Source: Thermoplasmata archaeon
GTDB lineage: Archaea; Thermoplasmatota; Thermoplasmata; Thermoplasmatales; Thermoplasmataceae
Assembly (NCBI GenBank): GCA_021835185.1
Contig: JAKBQO010000047.1
Coordinates: forward strand, 1 to 10,265
DNA length: 10,265 nucleotides
Direction of reading: 5' to 3'
Part shown: positions 1 to 5,741 of the stretch, piece by piece
Layout of the letters: every line of letters begins with the position of its first letter
How positions within the stretch are numbered: the stretch's first letter is position 1
The notes under the pieces: model-generated
What the model was told of the DNA's origin: nothing
The model's input: only the letters and a program-made list of their open reading frames with translations
Databases searched by the model: none
Program-made: the position numbers and the translations under genes

Positions 1-1436
1 ATGTTTTTAAGTAATTTTTCAGCACCGTCAGTATCCTTTTCTGAGAATAGTATGCATGCTTTCTGGGCTGTGTATAAATCATGCTTGTCCTGGTCTTTTG
101 TTTCCAGAAGGGAATCAATTAACCCCATTAAGGATGACTGATAACCCATGATGACAGAATCATCTATTGCCTCATTTATCGTATCAGCTACATTGTACAG
201 ATCCTCTTCCCCTGAAATGGCTTTATCCAGCCACTCCATCGCCTTATCATATGATTTCCAATTAATGTAAATCTTGTAATAGGCCTTTTCCAGTCTTATG
301 CTATTATATGAATTTCTTATCTTCTCAAGTACATTAATTGATACATCATTTACACCATTATAAGAAAGTTCAACGGCATATTCACTGCCAAATAATGGGT
401 CATCTGGTTCCTTTTCATAAAGGTTTTTTATAATTTGCAATGCGTTTGAATGATCACCATTCACTGATAAAGCATCGTATTTATAAAACGTAAACATCTC
501 CTCTTCGGGATATTTATTAATAATATCATCAATAATTGATAGTATCAGTTCATCCTGGTTTGTTCCATTCAGAAATTCTATGCAGGAAAGGTTAGTCTCC
601 TCACTGTCCTCTTCCTTTATAAGGTTTTGAAACACTTCGTTTGCCTCAGAATGCTTTCCCCGAGCCCAGTATATTTTTGCAAGGTTTTCAGCAAATTCTA
701 TGCTCTTATTATCTATTCTATAAAATTCCTCAGCCAGTTTCTCGGCTTTACTTATTTCACCAAAATCAATAAGAAAATCCGTCATTCTGATTAGATAAAA
801 TGGATTGCCGGTTCTCTGGTAAGCATTTATCAATACTTCAACAAATTCTTTCAAATCATCTGTGGCCAGTTTCAAATCTGCCATGAGATTTATTGTGGTT
901 TCATCATCATTTCTGAAACGCATTGCCAATTTCAATTCATTGAGAGCCTTGTTATAGTCTCCTGACCGAATATATAGCTCTCCCAGGTCCCTGTGTGTAT
1001 CCGGATCGGATGGATCTTTTTCAGAAGCCAACTTATATGCGGACATGGCATCATCTATTCGCCCCATGTTATTCAATGCCCTGGCCCTGTTATAATATGG
1101 AGGAACGTATTCCGGGTCAGCCTTTATTGCCTTCTCCGCAGCCTCTAGAGCTTCTTTATGTTTACCCATACTCATATAGCAGAGGCTTTCCCGCGAGTAA
1201 TTTGAAGCATTATGAGGTTCCATTGCCTCAATAAATTTCAATTCCTTCAGGGTTCCGGGATAGTCCATACTGTTAATGAGAATATCAGATTTCAAGTCAC
1301 GTAAGTCTAGATTCCTGGGATACATTGAAATTGCCAGGTTTATTTTTTCCAAAGCCTTGTCAAGATCATTGGCGTCTAATAAATCCTGAACCTCCTTAAC
1401 AAGTTCTGCAACACTTTTGTTTTCTCTTCGAAACAT
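1..1436 (-). CDS. TPR-repeat protein, C-terminus cut by the window edge
   Basis: The minus strand is open from ATG at 1436-1434 to the window edge, giving 478 codons with no stop, so the C-terminus is missing. An in-frame TAA lies three codons upstream of this ATG, which fixes the start region. The protein is almost all helical repeats. Clear tetratricopeptide units fall at residues about 10-40 (DLDKALEKINLAISMYP), 79-109 (GKHKEALEAAEKAIKADPEY), 113-143 (GRIDDAMSAYKLASEKDPSD) and 147-175 (SGDYNKALNELKLAM). More diverged units follow at about 220-275, 315-345 and 385-410 (SYDKAMEWLDKAISG). There is no signal peptide, membrane segment or catalytic domain, so it is probably a cytoplasmic scaffold or assembly protein. 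TPR arrays bind peptides or partner proteins; the partner cannot be told from here. It is divergent from the ATPase gene at 1798 and looks like ordinary host sequence rather than part of the A+T-rich island. Confidence 0.9.
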   Translation of the reverse strand, partial: MFRRENKSVAELVKEVQDLLDANDLDKALEKINLAISMYPRNLDLRDLKSDILINSMDYPGTLKELKFIEAMEPHNASNYSRESLCYMSMGKHKEALEAAEKAIKADPEYVPPYYNRARALNNMGRIDDAMSAYKLASEKDPSDPDTHRDLGELYIRSGDYNKALNELKLAMRFRNDDETTINLMADLKLATDDLKEFVEVLINAYQRTGNPFYLIRMTDFLIDFGEISKAEKLAEEFYRIDNKSIEFAENLAKIYWARGKHSEANEVFQNLIKEEDSEETNLSCIEFLNGTNQDELILSIIDDIINKYPEEEMFTFYKYDALSVNGDHSNALQIIKNLYEKEPDDPLFGSEYAVELSYNGVNDVSINVLEKIRNSYNSIRLEKAYYKIYINWKSYDKAMEWLDKAISGEEDLYNVADTINEAIDDSVIMGYQSSLMGLIDSLLETKDQDKHDLYTAQKACILFSEKDTDGAEKLLKN

Positions 1437-1470
1437 TATGCTTTATCTCATTGTCTTTATTATTGTTTTT

Positions 1471-1480
1471 CATATAGTAT
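1471..1480 (-). promoter_or_regulatory. Possible TATA box for the TPR gene
   Basis: On the minus strand the sequence ATACTATATG is centred about 39 nt upstream of the TPR start codon. An archaeal TATA box here would place transcription start near 1450 and give a short leader of about 14 nt. A second A/T-rich candidate nearer the gene (about 1452-1464) would give a leaderless transcript. No convincing Shine-Dalgarno sequence is present. This is weak evidence in an A+T-rich region. Confidence 0.3.
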
Positions 1481-1637
1481 TTCTAATATGCGCCATTGGT
1501 ATTTTGTAGCTCCAGAACCATATTATTGGGATTGAAGATTTATTCCCTATGGAATACAGAATTTTTTTAAAAAAAAGGATCGGCCATCGTTTTATGTCAT
1601 TCCCATGTATATCCACATAAGAAAGAAAGATACTGGG

Positions 1638-1662
1638 TTTATGAGGTGGATAAACTCATAAA
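1638..1662. repeat. Inverted repeat, 8-bp perfect arms
   Basis: TTTATGAG (1638-1645) and CTCATAAA (1655-1662) are perfect inverted arms around a 9-nt spacer. The repeat lies in the spacer upstream of the DUF234-type ATPase and inside the relic frame 1571-1762. It could be a protein-binding site, a hairpin in RNA, or chance in A+T-rich DNA. Confidence 0.45.
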
Positions 1663-1709
1663 AAGAATGGGTATAGTTAATTACTACCATTATTATACTA
1701 ATAACTATT

Positions 1710-1736
1710 ACATTTCTATGGTCAAAATAGAAATGT
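1710..1736. repeat. Inverted repeat, 10-bp perfect arms, with a competing overlapping repeat
   Basis: ACATTTCTAT (1710-1719) and ATAGAAATGT (1727-1736) are perfect inverted arms separated by 7 nt. An overlapping alternative pairs TCTATGG (1715-1721) with CCATAGA (1740-1746), so two mutually exclusive hairpins or two phased binding sites are possible. The repeat ends about 30 nt upstream of the likely TATA box of the ATPase gene, where an archaeal operator or activator site could sit. Confidence 0.55.
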
Positions 1737-1768
1737 TTTCCATAGATTATTGCTGTATATAATAAAGA

Positions 1769-1781
1769 TTATAAATATAAT
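1769..1781 (+). promoter_or_regulatory. Likely TATA box of the DUF234-type ATPase gene
   Basis: TTATAAATATAAT is centred about 23 nt upstream of the ATG at 1798, the spacing expected for a leaderless archaeal transcript. An upstream alternative, TATATAA at about 1757-1763, would give a leader of about 13 nt. No ribosome binding site precedes the ATG, which fits leaderless initiation. Confidence 0.45.
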
Positions 1782-1797
1782 CATTATTAACATAATC

Positions 1798-3243
1798 ATG
1801 AAAATATTTTTTGACAGAGATGCTGAATTAAAGAGACTAATAGCGGATATTGAAAAATATAGATCGTTAATAGTATTATATGGAAACAGAAGGGTTGGAA
1901 AAACCGAACTTATAAAACAAACAATAAATAAAATTGGAGGCATATATCTGTATGTTGATAACACGAAAAGCTCAAATTTATTATTACAGGAATTTTCCAG
2001 CATAATTAGGGAATATTTCAACACGTCACTTTTCAATCCACCGGACTGGGATTCATTTATACGAGGTTTATTTGAACTCTCAGTAAGCAGGCAAACCGTG
2101 GTTTATTTTGATGAATTTCAGAGATTTGAAGATATAAACAGGTCATTATTTACAGCACTTCAAAAAAATGTTGATTTATACCTTGATAGTTCAAAATTAT
2201 CAATAGTTTGTTCCGGTTCTTCCATAGGCCTGATTAAAAAAATATTTCTGGACATAAATTTGCCCCTATACAAAAGAGCTACTTCAATTATGAATTTAAA
2301 AAATTTTGATTTTGCCACATCCTTTAAATTTTTGAATATTAATATTTATGAAGCAGTTAGAATGTATTCAATTTTCGGTGGCTCTCCGCAGTTTTATAAA
2401 TATTTCCATATGAATGGTATAAAAAACGTAGATGAAATGATAAAAAGCATTTTTCTGGACAGTAGTAGCGTATATGCATTTGAACCCAGAGACTTTATAA
2501 TAGAGGAATTCGGGAGAAGATCACAAACATACTTTACCATTCTTTATGCTATTTCAACGGGAAGTACAAAAATATCAAATATTGCTGCGGTGACCGATGT
2601 GAAAACCACCTCCCTGCAGCCCTATTTATATGAGATGAAAGATATATTGAATTTGATCGTTTACGAATTACCAGCAACAAGAAAAAATAATAAAATCGAT
2701 AAAGGTGGAATTTATAAAATAGTTGATAATTATATGGATTTCTGGTTCAGCAAATTTTATCCTAATATAAATCAATTTGAACTGGGGAATTATAATGGTG
2801 TGGTGGATTTATTAATTGAATCGATTGATTCTATCATTCCTCACAAATTTGAAGAGATATGCAGAGAATTAATTATCTATATGGACAATTTAAAATCTGA
2901 TACCTTACCTTTCAATATACAAAAAATAGGAAGATGGTGGGGGAAGAATAACTCCAAAACAACAGGTAAAAATCAGGAAGAAATAGATATTATAGCTTTA
3001 AATGAAGATAAAAAAACTATAATGTTTGGGGAATGCAAATGGACAAACAGGCTGTTAGATGTTTCAGTATATAATGATCTGAGAAGAAAATCAGCAAGTG
3101 TACAATGGAATAATGGTGCCAGAAAGGAATATTTTATATTATTTAGCAGATCCGGTTTCACCGATAAAATGGCGGAGGTTGCGAGAAGGGATAACGTATT
3201 ATTATTCGATTTAAAAAAAATTGAAGAGATACTAAAAAAATAA
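1798..3243 (+). CDS. Archaeal ATPase, PF01637/DUF234 type, with PD-(D/E)XK-like C-terminus
   Basis: This 481-aa protein has an N-terminal STAND/AAA-like P-loop ATPase domain. The hallmark FFDRDAEL is at residues 4-11, Walker A GNRRVGKT at 29-36, Walker B VVYFDEFQ at 101-108, and a sensor-like CSGSS at 138-142. A winged-helix segment covers about 243-290. The C-terminal part (about 345-450) has E352, D396 in EEIDIIALN, and E412/K414 in GECKW, which fits the PD-(D/E)XK nuclease fold described for DUF234. The ATG at 1798 is preferred over an in-frame TTG at 1750 because FFDR normally begins this family and because the TATA box fits a leaderless start; the 16 extra residues would be a low-complexity isoleucine run. 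The family is abundant in archaea with many paralogues, and its members are suspected of mobile-element or defence roles without a settled substrate. The gene stands alone with its own promoter in the A+T-rich island. Confidence 0.93.
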   Translation: MKIFFDRDAELKRLIADIEKYRSLIVLYGNRRVGKTELIKQTINKIGGIYLYVDNTKSSNLLLQEFSSIIREYFNTSLFNPPDWDSFIRGLFELSVSRQTVVYFDEFQRFEDINRSLFTALQKNVDLYLDSSKLSIVCSGSSIGLIKKIFLDINLPLYKRATSIMNLKNFDFATSFKFLNINIYEAVRMYSIFGGSPQFYKYFHMNGIKNVDEMIKSIFLDSSSVYAFEPRDFIIEEFGRRSQTYFTILYAISTGSTKISNIAAVTDVKTTSLQPYLYEMKDILNLIVYELPATRKNNKIDKGGIYKIVDNYMDFWFSKFYPNINQFELGNYNGVVDLLIESIDSIIPHKFEEICRELIIYMDNLKSDTLPFNIQKIGRWWGKNNSKTTGKNQEEIDIIALNEDKKTIMFGECKWTNRLLDVSVYNDLRRKSASVQWNNGARKEYFILFSRSGFTDKMAEVARRDNVLLFDLKKIEEILKK

Positions 3244-3510
3244 AACATGTTTTGGTTATGTCTACATTGATCATGAAAATATGTGCCTATAAATCTATTT
3301 AATGAATTTATAATTTACAAATACCTATTGCTAATTAGATTTTATGGCAGGCAATAAATGGTAAAGATAGAAGCTATGAATATAAGCATAGACTAATCAA
3401 TAGAAATGAGAATATAATGGATACTGATTTTGCAAATAGGCTCATAATTACAGGACAGCTGCCTCACAAAATGGAAAATAAAATTAATAAAATAATCATA
3501 AAGAATAGAT
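3244..3510. other. Spacer between the two ATPase genes
   Basis: This 267-nt A+T-rich spacer has no complete gene. The run of A residues at the end of the upstream gene and the A/T-rich stretch at about 3476-3495 (AAATTAATAAAATAA, a plausible TATA region 20-30 nt before the ATG at 3511) are the only signal-like parts, apart from the relic frame described separately. No Shine-Dalgarno site precedes the next gene. Confidence 0.35.
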
Positions 3511-3530
3511 ATGGAAATTACAAACGTTAA
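3339..3530 (+). pseudogene. Possible relic coding frame, unrecognised family
   Basis: A plus-strand frame opens after a TAG at 3336-3338 and runs 63 codons to a TAA ending at 3530, overlapping the first 20 nt of the next ATPase gene. Its translation has protein-like, polar composition (WQAINGKDRSYEYKHRLI, then MDTDFANRLIITGQLPHKM) and differs from the lysine/isoleucine/asparagine noise of neighbouring frames. An internal ATG at 3417 would give a 37-residue peptide. I cannot place it in a family. It may be the tail of a gene displaced or truncated by an insertion, or chance. Confidence 0.3.
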
Positions 3531-4815
3531 AATTAAACATTTTAAAAACCTCAAATCAATTGACATAAGTACTAATTCCAAAATCAACTTAATAGTCGGA
3601 AAAAATAATGTTGGAAAAACTTCCTTAATTCAATCCTTATATATTGCTTTTTCAACTCAGGAACTTCTGGAATATTATAAAAGCGAATATCATTTAAATT
3701 CTCTAAGCAGTCTGATAACTTATTCTAGGAATAAATCTACAATAAATATAAAAACAACTAGGAGGAAACCAAATAATGAAATTCAAATAGAACTTCTTCG
3801 CCCAACAATTAAAGATACTATATTATTCATTCAGGAAGAGACAGAAGCCAATTTTCATAATAATTCAAACGAGCCATATCTAGTCAAACTTAATAAGAGA
3901 ATTAAGGAAACATCTGGGGATATCAAAAAAATCTTTGAATCGTTCAATATGGATAAAATCAAGATTCTACTGGAGGAATTAATAGATTCTAATAAAAATA
4001 AAATTGAAAATAACATGAAGAATGATGTTATAATTAATGGAAAATATTATCCATCAAATGAAACTATGGATATAATATTAGATTTTCAACGGTCAATATT
4101 CAAAAGGTATATTGAAAATACAAAGAAAATATCAAACAAGAGATATTTAGAAGATACCATTAATAATTTGTTATTTTCGTCCAAATTTAAATTCAAATTC
4201 GGACCTTATTTTATCTCCTCCAGTATGAGGTATAAAACGTATGCGGATACCAGTATACTATATATAAATACTAATAATATAGATCTTGGGCAATTTTATA
4301 ATGAATCGGAGACAGTCGCCATAGAAATACAGGAAATAATAAAGAATGAAAATCTACTTGCAAATCTTGAACGTTTTACTTTCAGAAGCCTTGTCTTCAA
4401 TCTGGAAGGAATTAGACAAGAAATACCATTAGAGCTTATGGGAGATGGATTTAAGGATTTTATATACATAATTTCCAGGCTATTGCAGTGTACCAAATCC
4501 AAAATTAAACCAGTAATATTAATTGAGGAACCTGAGATGCATATGCATCCTGGATATATAATTGAATTTGTGAGATACCTGATAAATTTTTCCATCAATA
4601 ATAATCTACAATTTTTTATTACAACACAGAGCGAAGATTTAATAAATAGTTTTTTAAGCGAAGAAATAGATAAAAAATTACAAAACGCACTTAAAAAGGA
4701 ATTGAAAATTATCCGATTAACCAATGCTGACGGAGCAAATATTATAGATACTATAAACTACGAGGATGCATTAGAAAATATAAACACGTTATACCTCGAT
4801 CTTAGGGGAATCTAA
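3511..4815 (+). CDS. OLD/RecF-like ABC-type ATPase (AAA_15/AAA_21 group)
   Basis: This 434-aa protein shows the full set of ABC-type ATPase motifs in order. The N-terminal strand pair ITNVKIKHFKNLKSIDI leads to Walker A GKNNVGKTS at residues 30-38. A long variable, lysine/asparagine-rich central insert (about 50-225) probably includes helical or coiled-coil parts. A signature-like LELMGDGFK is at 307-315 and Walker B PVILIEEPEMHMHPG at 334-348 with catalytic E340 (or E339). The switch position reads FFITTQSEDLI at 368-378, where relatives usually have THS. Such ATPases dimerise around DNA, and many work with a TOPRIM nuclease, either fused or encoded next door, in anti-phage systems (OLD, Gabija). 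Here no nuclease domain is fused, and the frame overlapping its 3' end looks like a broken partner. The start is the first ATG and fits the conserved N-terminus. The gene is strikingly A+T-rich. Confidence 0.9.
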   Translation: MEITNVKIKHFKNLKSIDISTNSKINLIVGKNNVGKTSLIQSLYIAFSTQELLEYYKSEYHLNSLSSLITYSRNKSTINIKTTRRKPNNEIQIELLRPTIKDTILFIQEETEANFHNNSNEPYLVKLNKRIKETSGDIKKIFESFNMDKIKILLEELIDSNKNKIENNMKNDVIINGKYYPSNETMDIILDFQRSIFKRYIENTKKISNKRYLEDTINNLLFSSKFKFKFGPYFISSSMRYKTYADTSILYINTNNIDLGQFYNESETVAIEIQEIIKNENLLANLERFTFRSLVFNLEGIRQEIPLELMGDGFKDFIYIISRLLQCTKSKIKPVILIEEPEMHMHPGYIIEFVRYLINFSINNNLQFFITTQSEDLINSFLSEEIDKKLQNALKKELKIIRLTNADGANIIDTINYEDALENINTLYLDLRGI

Positions 4816-5077
4816 TGGAAAATCAATTATTTTGTTAGAAGGGAAAAACAACCTAGAATCGTGCATCCCATTTAATAATCAATATATAGTCGTGCCGTTC
4901 ACTCAATCACTGAGCTTCCCAGAAAATGAAGGCACAGATGTCTTTCTCGCTTATTGTATACCTGCTTAATGTATTCATACGAATGGCCTGAGGATTATAG
5001 AGAAATTCAATGCTGGAAAATTAATTTAGCACCTTAGAATGAATGATGGAAAAATGCCGGAAATTTCAGCATGGTGA
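4784..5077 (+). pseudogene. Decayed frame overlapping the ATPase end, LLEGK motif (TOPRIM-like start?)
   Basis: In the +1 frame relative to the ATPase, translation is open from 4784 to 4966 and begins near the ATPase stop with GKSIILLEGKNNLESC. An [IL][IL]xEGKxD-type opening is how TOPRIM or DUF3226/DUF4435-like partners of OLD-type ATPases commonly start. After a TAA at 4967-4969 the same frame stays protein-like in two further blocks: 4970-5026 (NGLRIIEKFNAGKLI) and 5030-5074 (HLRMNDGKMPEISAW). A TAG at 5027-5029 separates them and a TGA at 5075-5077 ends the second. There is no ATG in a suitable place. The simplest reading is a pseudogene of an ATPase-coupled effector, perhaps joined to another gene fragment. 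The family assignment rests on a very short motif. Confidence 0.4.
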
Positions 5078-5187
5078 ACCATGTAATAGTAAAATAGATG
5101 TAAAGTCACAGTTTTAAAATTTTCATACTAATATATTCATTTTTTAAACATAGCATACCTTTTGTACTACAAACAAATATCTACTTA
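5078..5187. promoter_or_regulatory. Upstream region of the winged-helix gene with TATA-like boxes
   Basis: This A+T-rich spacer contains TAATATATT (about 5129-5137) and TTTTTTAAACATA (about 5140-5152). The second would place transcription start near 5172, giving a leader of about 16 nt before the ATG at 5188. No clear Shine-Dalgarno site is present. Nothing else was recognised here. Confidence 0.3.
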
Positions 5188-5517
5188 ATGGGGGCATTTA
5201 CTGACATATTTGGAAAAGTGCCAAGAGTAGCTATTTTAGAAATTTTGGCCGAAAATTCTGATGAGGAATTAACAGTTAAAGATATAATTGATGAAACTGA
5301 GGTCTCTAAAAGAGAAGCGTATTCCATAATCAGGGATTTTATTAACAGTGGATTAGTACTTGAATCTGGGAAAAGGCCGAAAAGATACGGGCTTAATAAA
5401 AATGATGTGAGGGCACAAACTCTTATAAAGGCCGAACCATTGTTGATTATGGGAAAGTTGGAATTTGAATTAAAACTAGATGATAAACTTCTACATTTTG
5501 AAAAGGAACAGGAATGA
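5188..5517 (+). CDS. Small winged helix-turn-helix DNA-binding protein
   Basis: This 109-aa protein has a single winged-helix domain. Helix 1 is around residues 11-22 (VPRVAILEILAEN), the helix-turn-helix around 28-54 (LTVKDIIDETEVSKREAYSIIRDFINSGLV), and the wing around 57-70 (LESGKRPKRYGLN). The C-terminal tail (about 75-109) is amphipathic and charged, and ends in KLDDKLLHFEKEQE; it may dimerise or contact a partner protein. The architecture fits the MarR/ArsR-like small archaeal regulators. No metal-binding cysteines or ligand domain are seen. It could be a self-standing regulator, the antitoxin-like half of a pair, or a control protein of the island. Its stop codon overlaps an ATG (ATGA, 5514-5517), as in a coupled operon, but the following frame closes after 13 codons. 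The inverted repeats downstream and before the dehydrogenase gene are possible targets; that link is only inferred. Confidence 0.8.
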   Translation: MGAFTDIFGKVPRVAILEILAENSDEELTVKDIIDETEVSKREAYSIIRDFINSGLVLESGKRPKRYGLNKNDVRAQTLIKAEPLLIMGKLEFELKLDDKLLHFEKEQE

Positions 5518-5555
5518 AGCTGGATATAAGCAGTGTTGGCTTCTGGATTCTGTAG
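5514..5555 (+). pseudogene. ATGA-coupled ORF stub of 13 codons after the winged-helix gene
   Basis: ATG at 5514-5516 overlaps the TGA of the regulator, a classic translational-coupling arrangement. The reading frame MKLDISSVGFWIL ends at TAG 5553-5555. Other frames stay open for a short distance after it, for example to SSNIELLSEIIS then TAA near 5593-5595. A truncated or frameshifted partner gene is therefore possible. The overlap alone could also be chance. Confidence 0.25.
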
Positions 5556-5597
5556 ATCATCAAACATTGAATTATTATCAGAAATTATATCTTAATT

Positions 5598-5620
5598 AAT
5601 TCTTCAACCTTTGAAGAATT
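5598..5620. terminator. Perfect 10-bp hairpin, possible terminator or operator
   Basis: AATTCTTCAA (5598-5607) and TTGAAGAATT (5611-5620) form a perfect stem with a 3-nt loop (CCT), followed by TT and A/T-rich sequence. It lies about 80 nt after the winged-helix gene and 120 nt before the dehydrogenase gene. A role in ending the regulator transcript is plausible, but archaeal terminators mainly need a T-run, so a palindromic binding site is equally possible. Confidence 0.45.
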
Positions 5621-5637
5621 TTAATACCTGAAACCCA

Positions 5638-5695
5638 AGGTCATGTTACTTTCCTTATCAATTTTGATAGTAAATTATTGCAATATCCATGACCT
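5638..5695. promoter_or_regulatory. Nested inverted repeats upstream of the dehydrogenase operon, candidate operator
   Basis: AGGTCATG (5638-5645) and CATGACCT (5688-5695) are perfect inverted 8-mers whose centres are 50 nt apart, about five helical turns. Between them sits TATCAA-TT-TTGATA (5656-5669), and TTACT (5646-5650) also pairs with AGTAA (5669-5673). The outer right arm ends about 19 nt before the TATA-like box at 5714-5720. This position and symmetry fit a dimeric regulator site controlling the downstream enzymes; the regulator is unknown. Confidence 0.5.
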
Positions 5696-5713
5696 AACTG
5701 TCCATCCACAAAG

Positions 5714-5720
5714 TTTTTAA
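5714..5720 (+). promoter_or_regulatory. TATA-like box of the 2-hydroxyacid dehydrogenase operon
   Basis: TTTTTAA is centred about 25 nt upstream of the ATG at 5742, consistent with a leaderless or near-leaderless archaeal transcript. The GGGGAGGG stretch at 5721-5728 resembles a Shine-Dalgarno core. It sits about 13 nt from the ATG and directly after the TATA box, so it may not be in the mRNA at all. Confidence 0.45.
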
Positions 5721-5741
5721 GGGGAGGGAAATTAGATTACT

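Larger units (their letters stand above)
1437..1797. other. Divergent intergenic region with a protein-like relic frame and inverted repeats
   Basis: This 361-nt spacer separates the divergent TPR and ATPase genes. It contains a T7A8 tract at 1562-1576, which is bend-prone and could act as a poly-T stop on either strand. It also holds two good inverted repeats, at 1638-1662 and 1710-1736, and TATA-like elements at both ends. One plus-strand frame is stop-free from 1571 to the TAA at 1760-1762 (63 codons). Its composition is protein-like (for example HKKERYWVYEVDKLIKRMGI), but it has no ATG near its beginning. It may be the tail of a decayed gene, perhaps a transposase, but I do not recognise the family. 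Confidence 0.4.

Noticed and set aside
995..1234. Plus-strand ORF of 79 aa inside the TPR region
   Set aside because: It is antisense to the strongly coding TPR frame, is proline/tyrosine-rich with no domain, and has no promoter or binding site.
1750..1797. N-terminal extension of the DUF234-type ATPase from an in-frame TTG
   Set aside because: It would add 16 low-complexity residues, mostly Ile, that overlap the probable TATA box. The family normally begins right before FFDR, so ATG 1798 was used.
3326..3356. Inverted repeat TATTGC/GCAATA in the ATPase spacer
   Set aside because: The arms are only 6 bp with a 19-nt loop in A+T-rich sequence, not distinguishable from chance.
4296..4724. Minus-strand ORF of 142 aa opposite the OLD-like ATPase
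   Set aside because: It is antisense to the signature and Walker B region and has no recognisable domain.
1437..5187. CRISPR array, intact insertion sequence or tRNA attachment site in the A+T-rich island
   Set aside because: No regularly spaced repeats, no complete transposase or integrase motif, and no tRNA-like fold were seen.
5721..5728. GGGGAGGG as a strong Shine-Dalgarno site for the dehydrogenase
   Set aside because: It is about 13 nt from the ATG and adjoins the TATA-like box, so it is probably upstream of or at the transcription start; kept only as a possibility.
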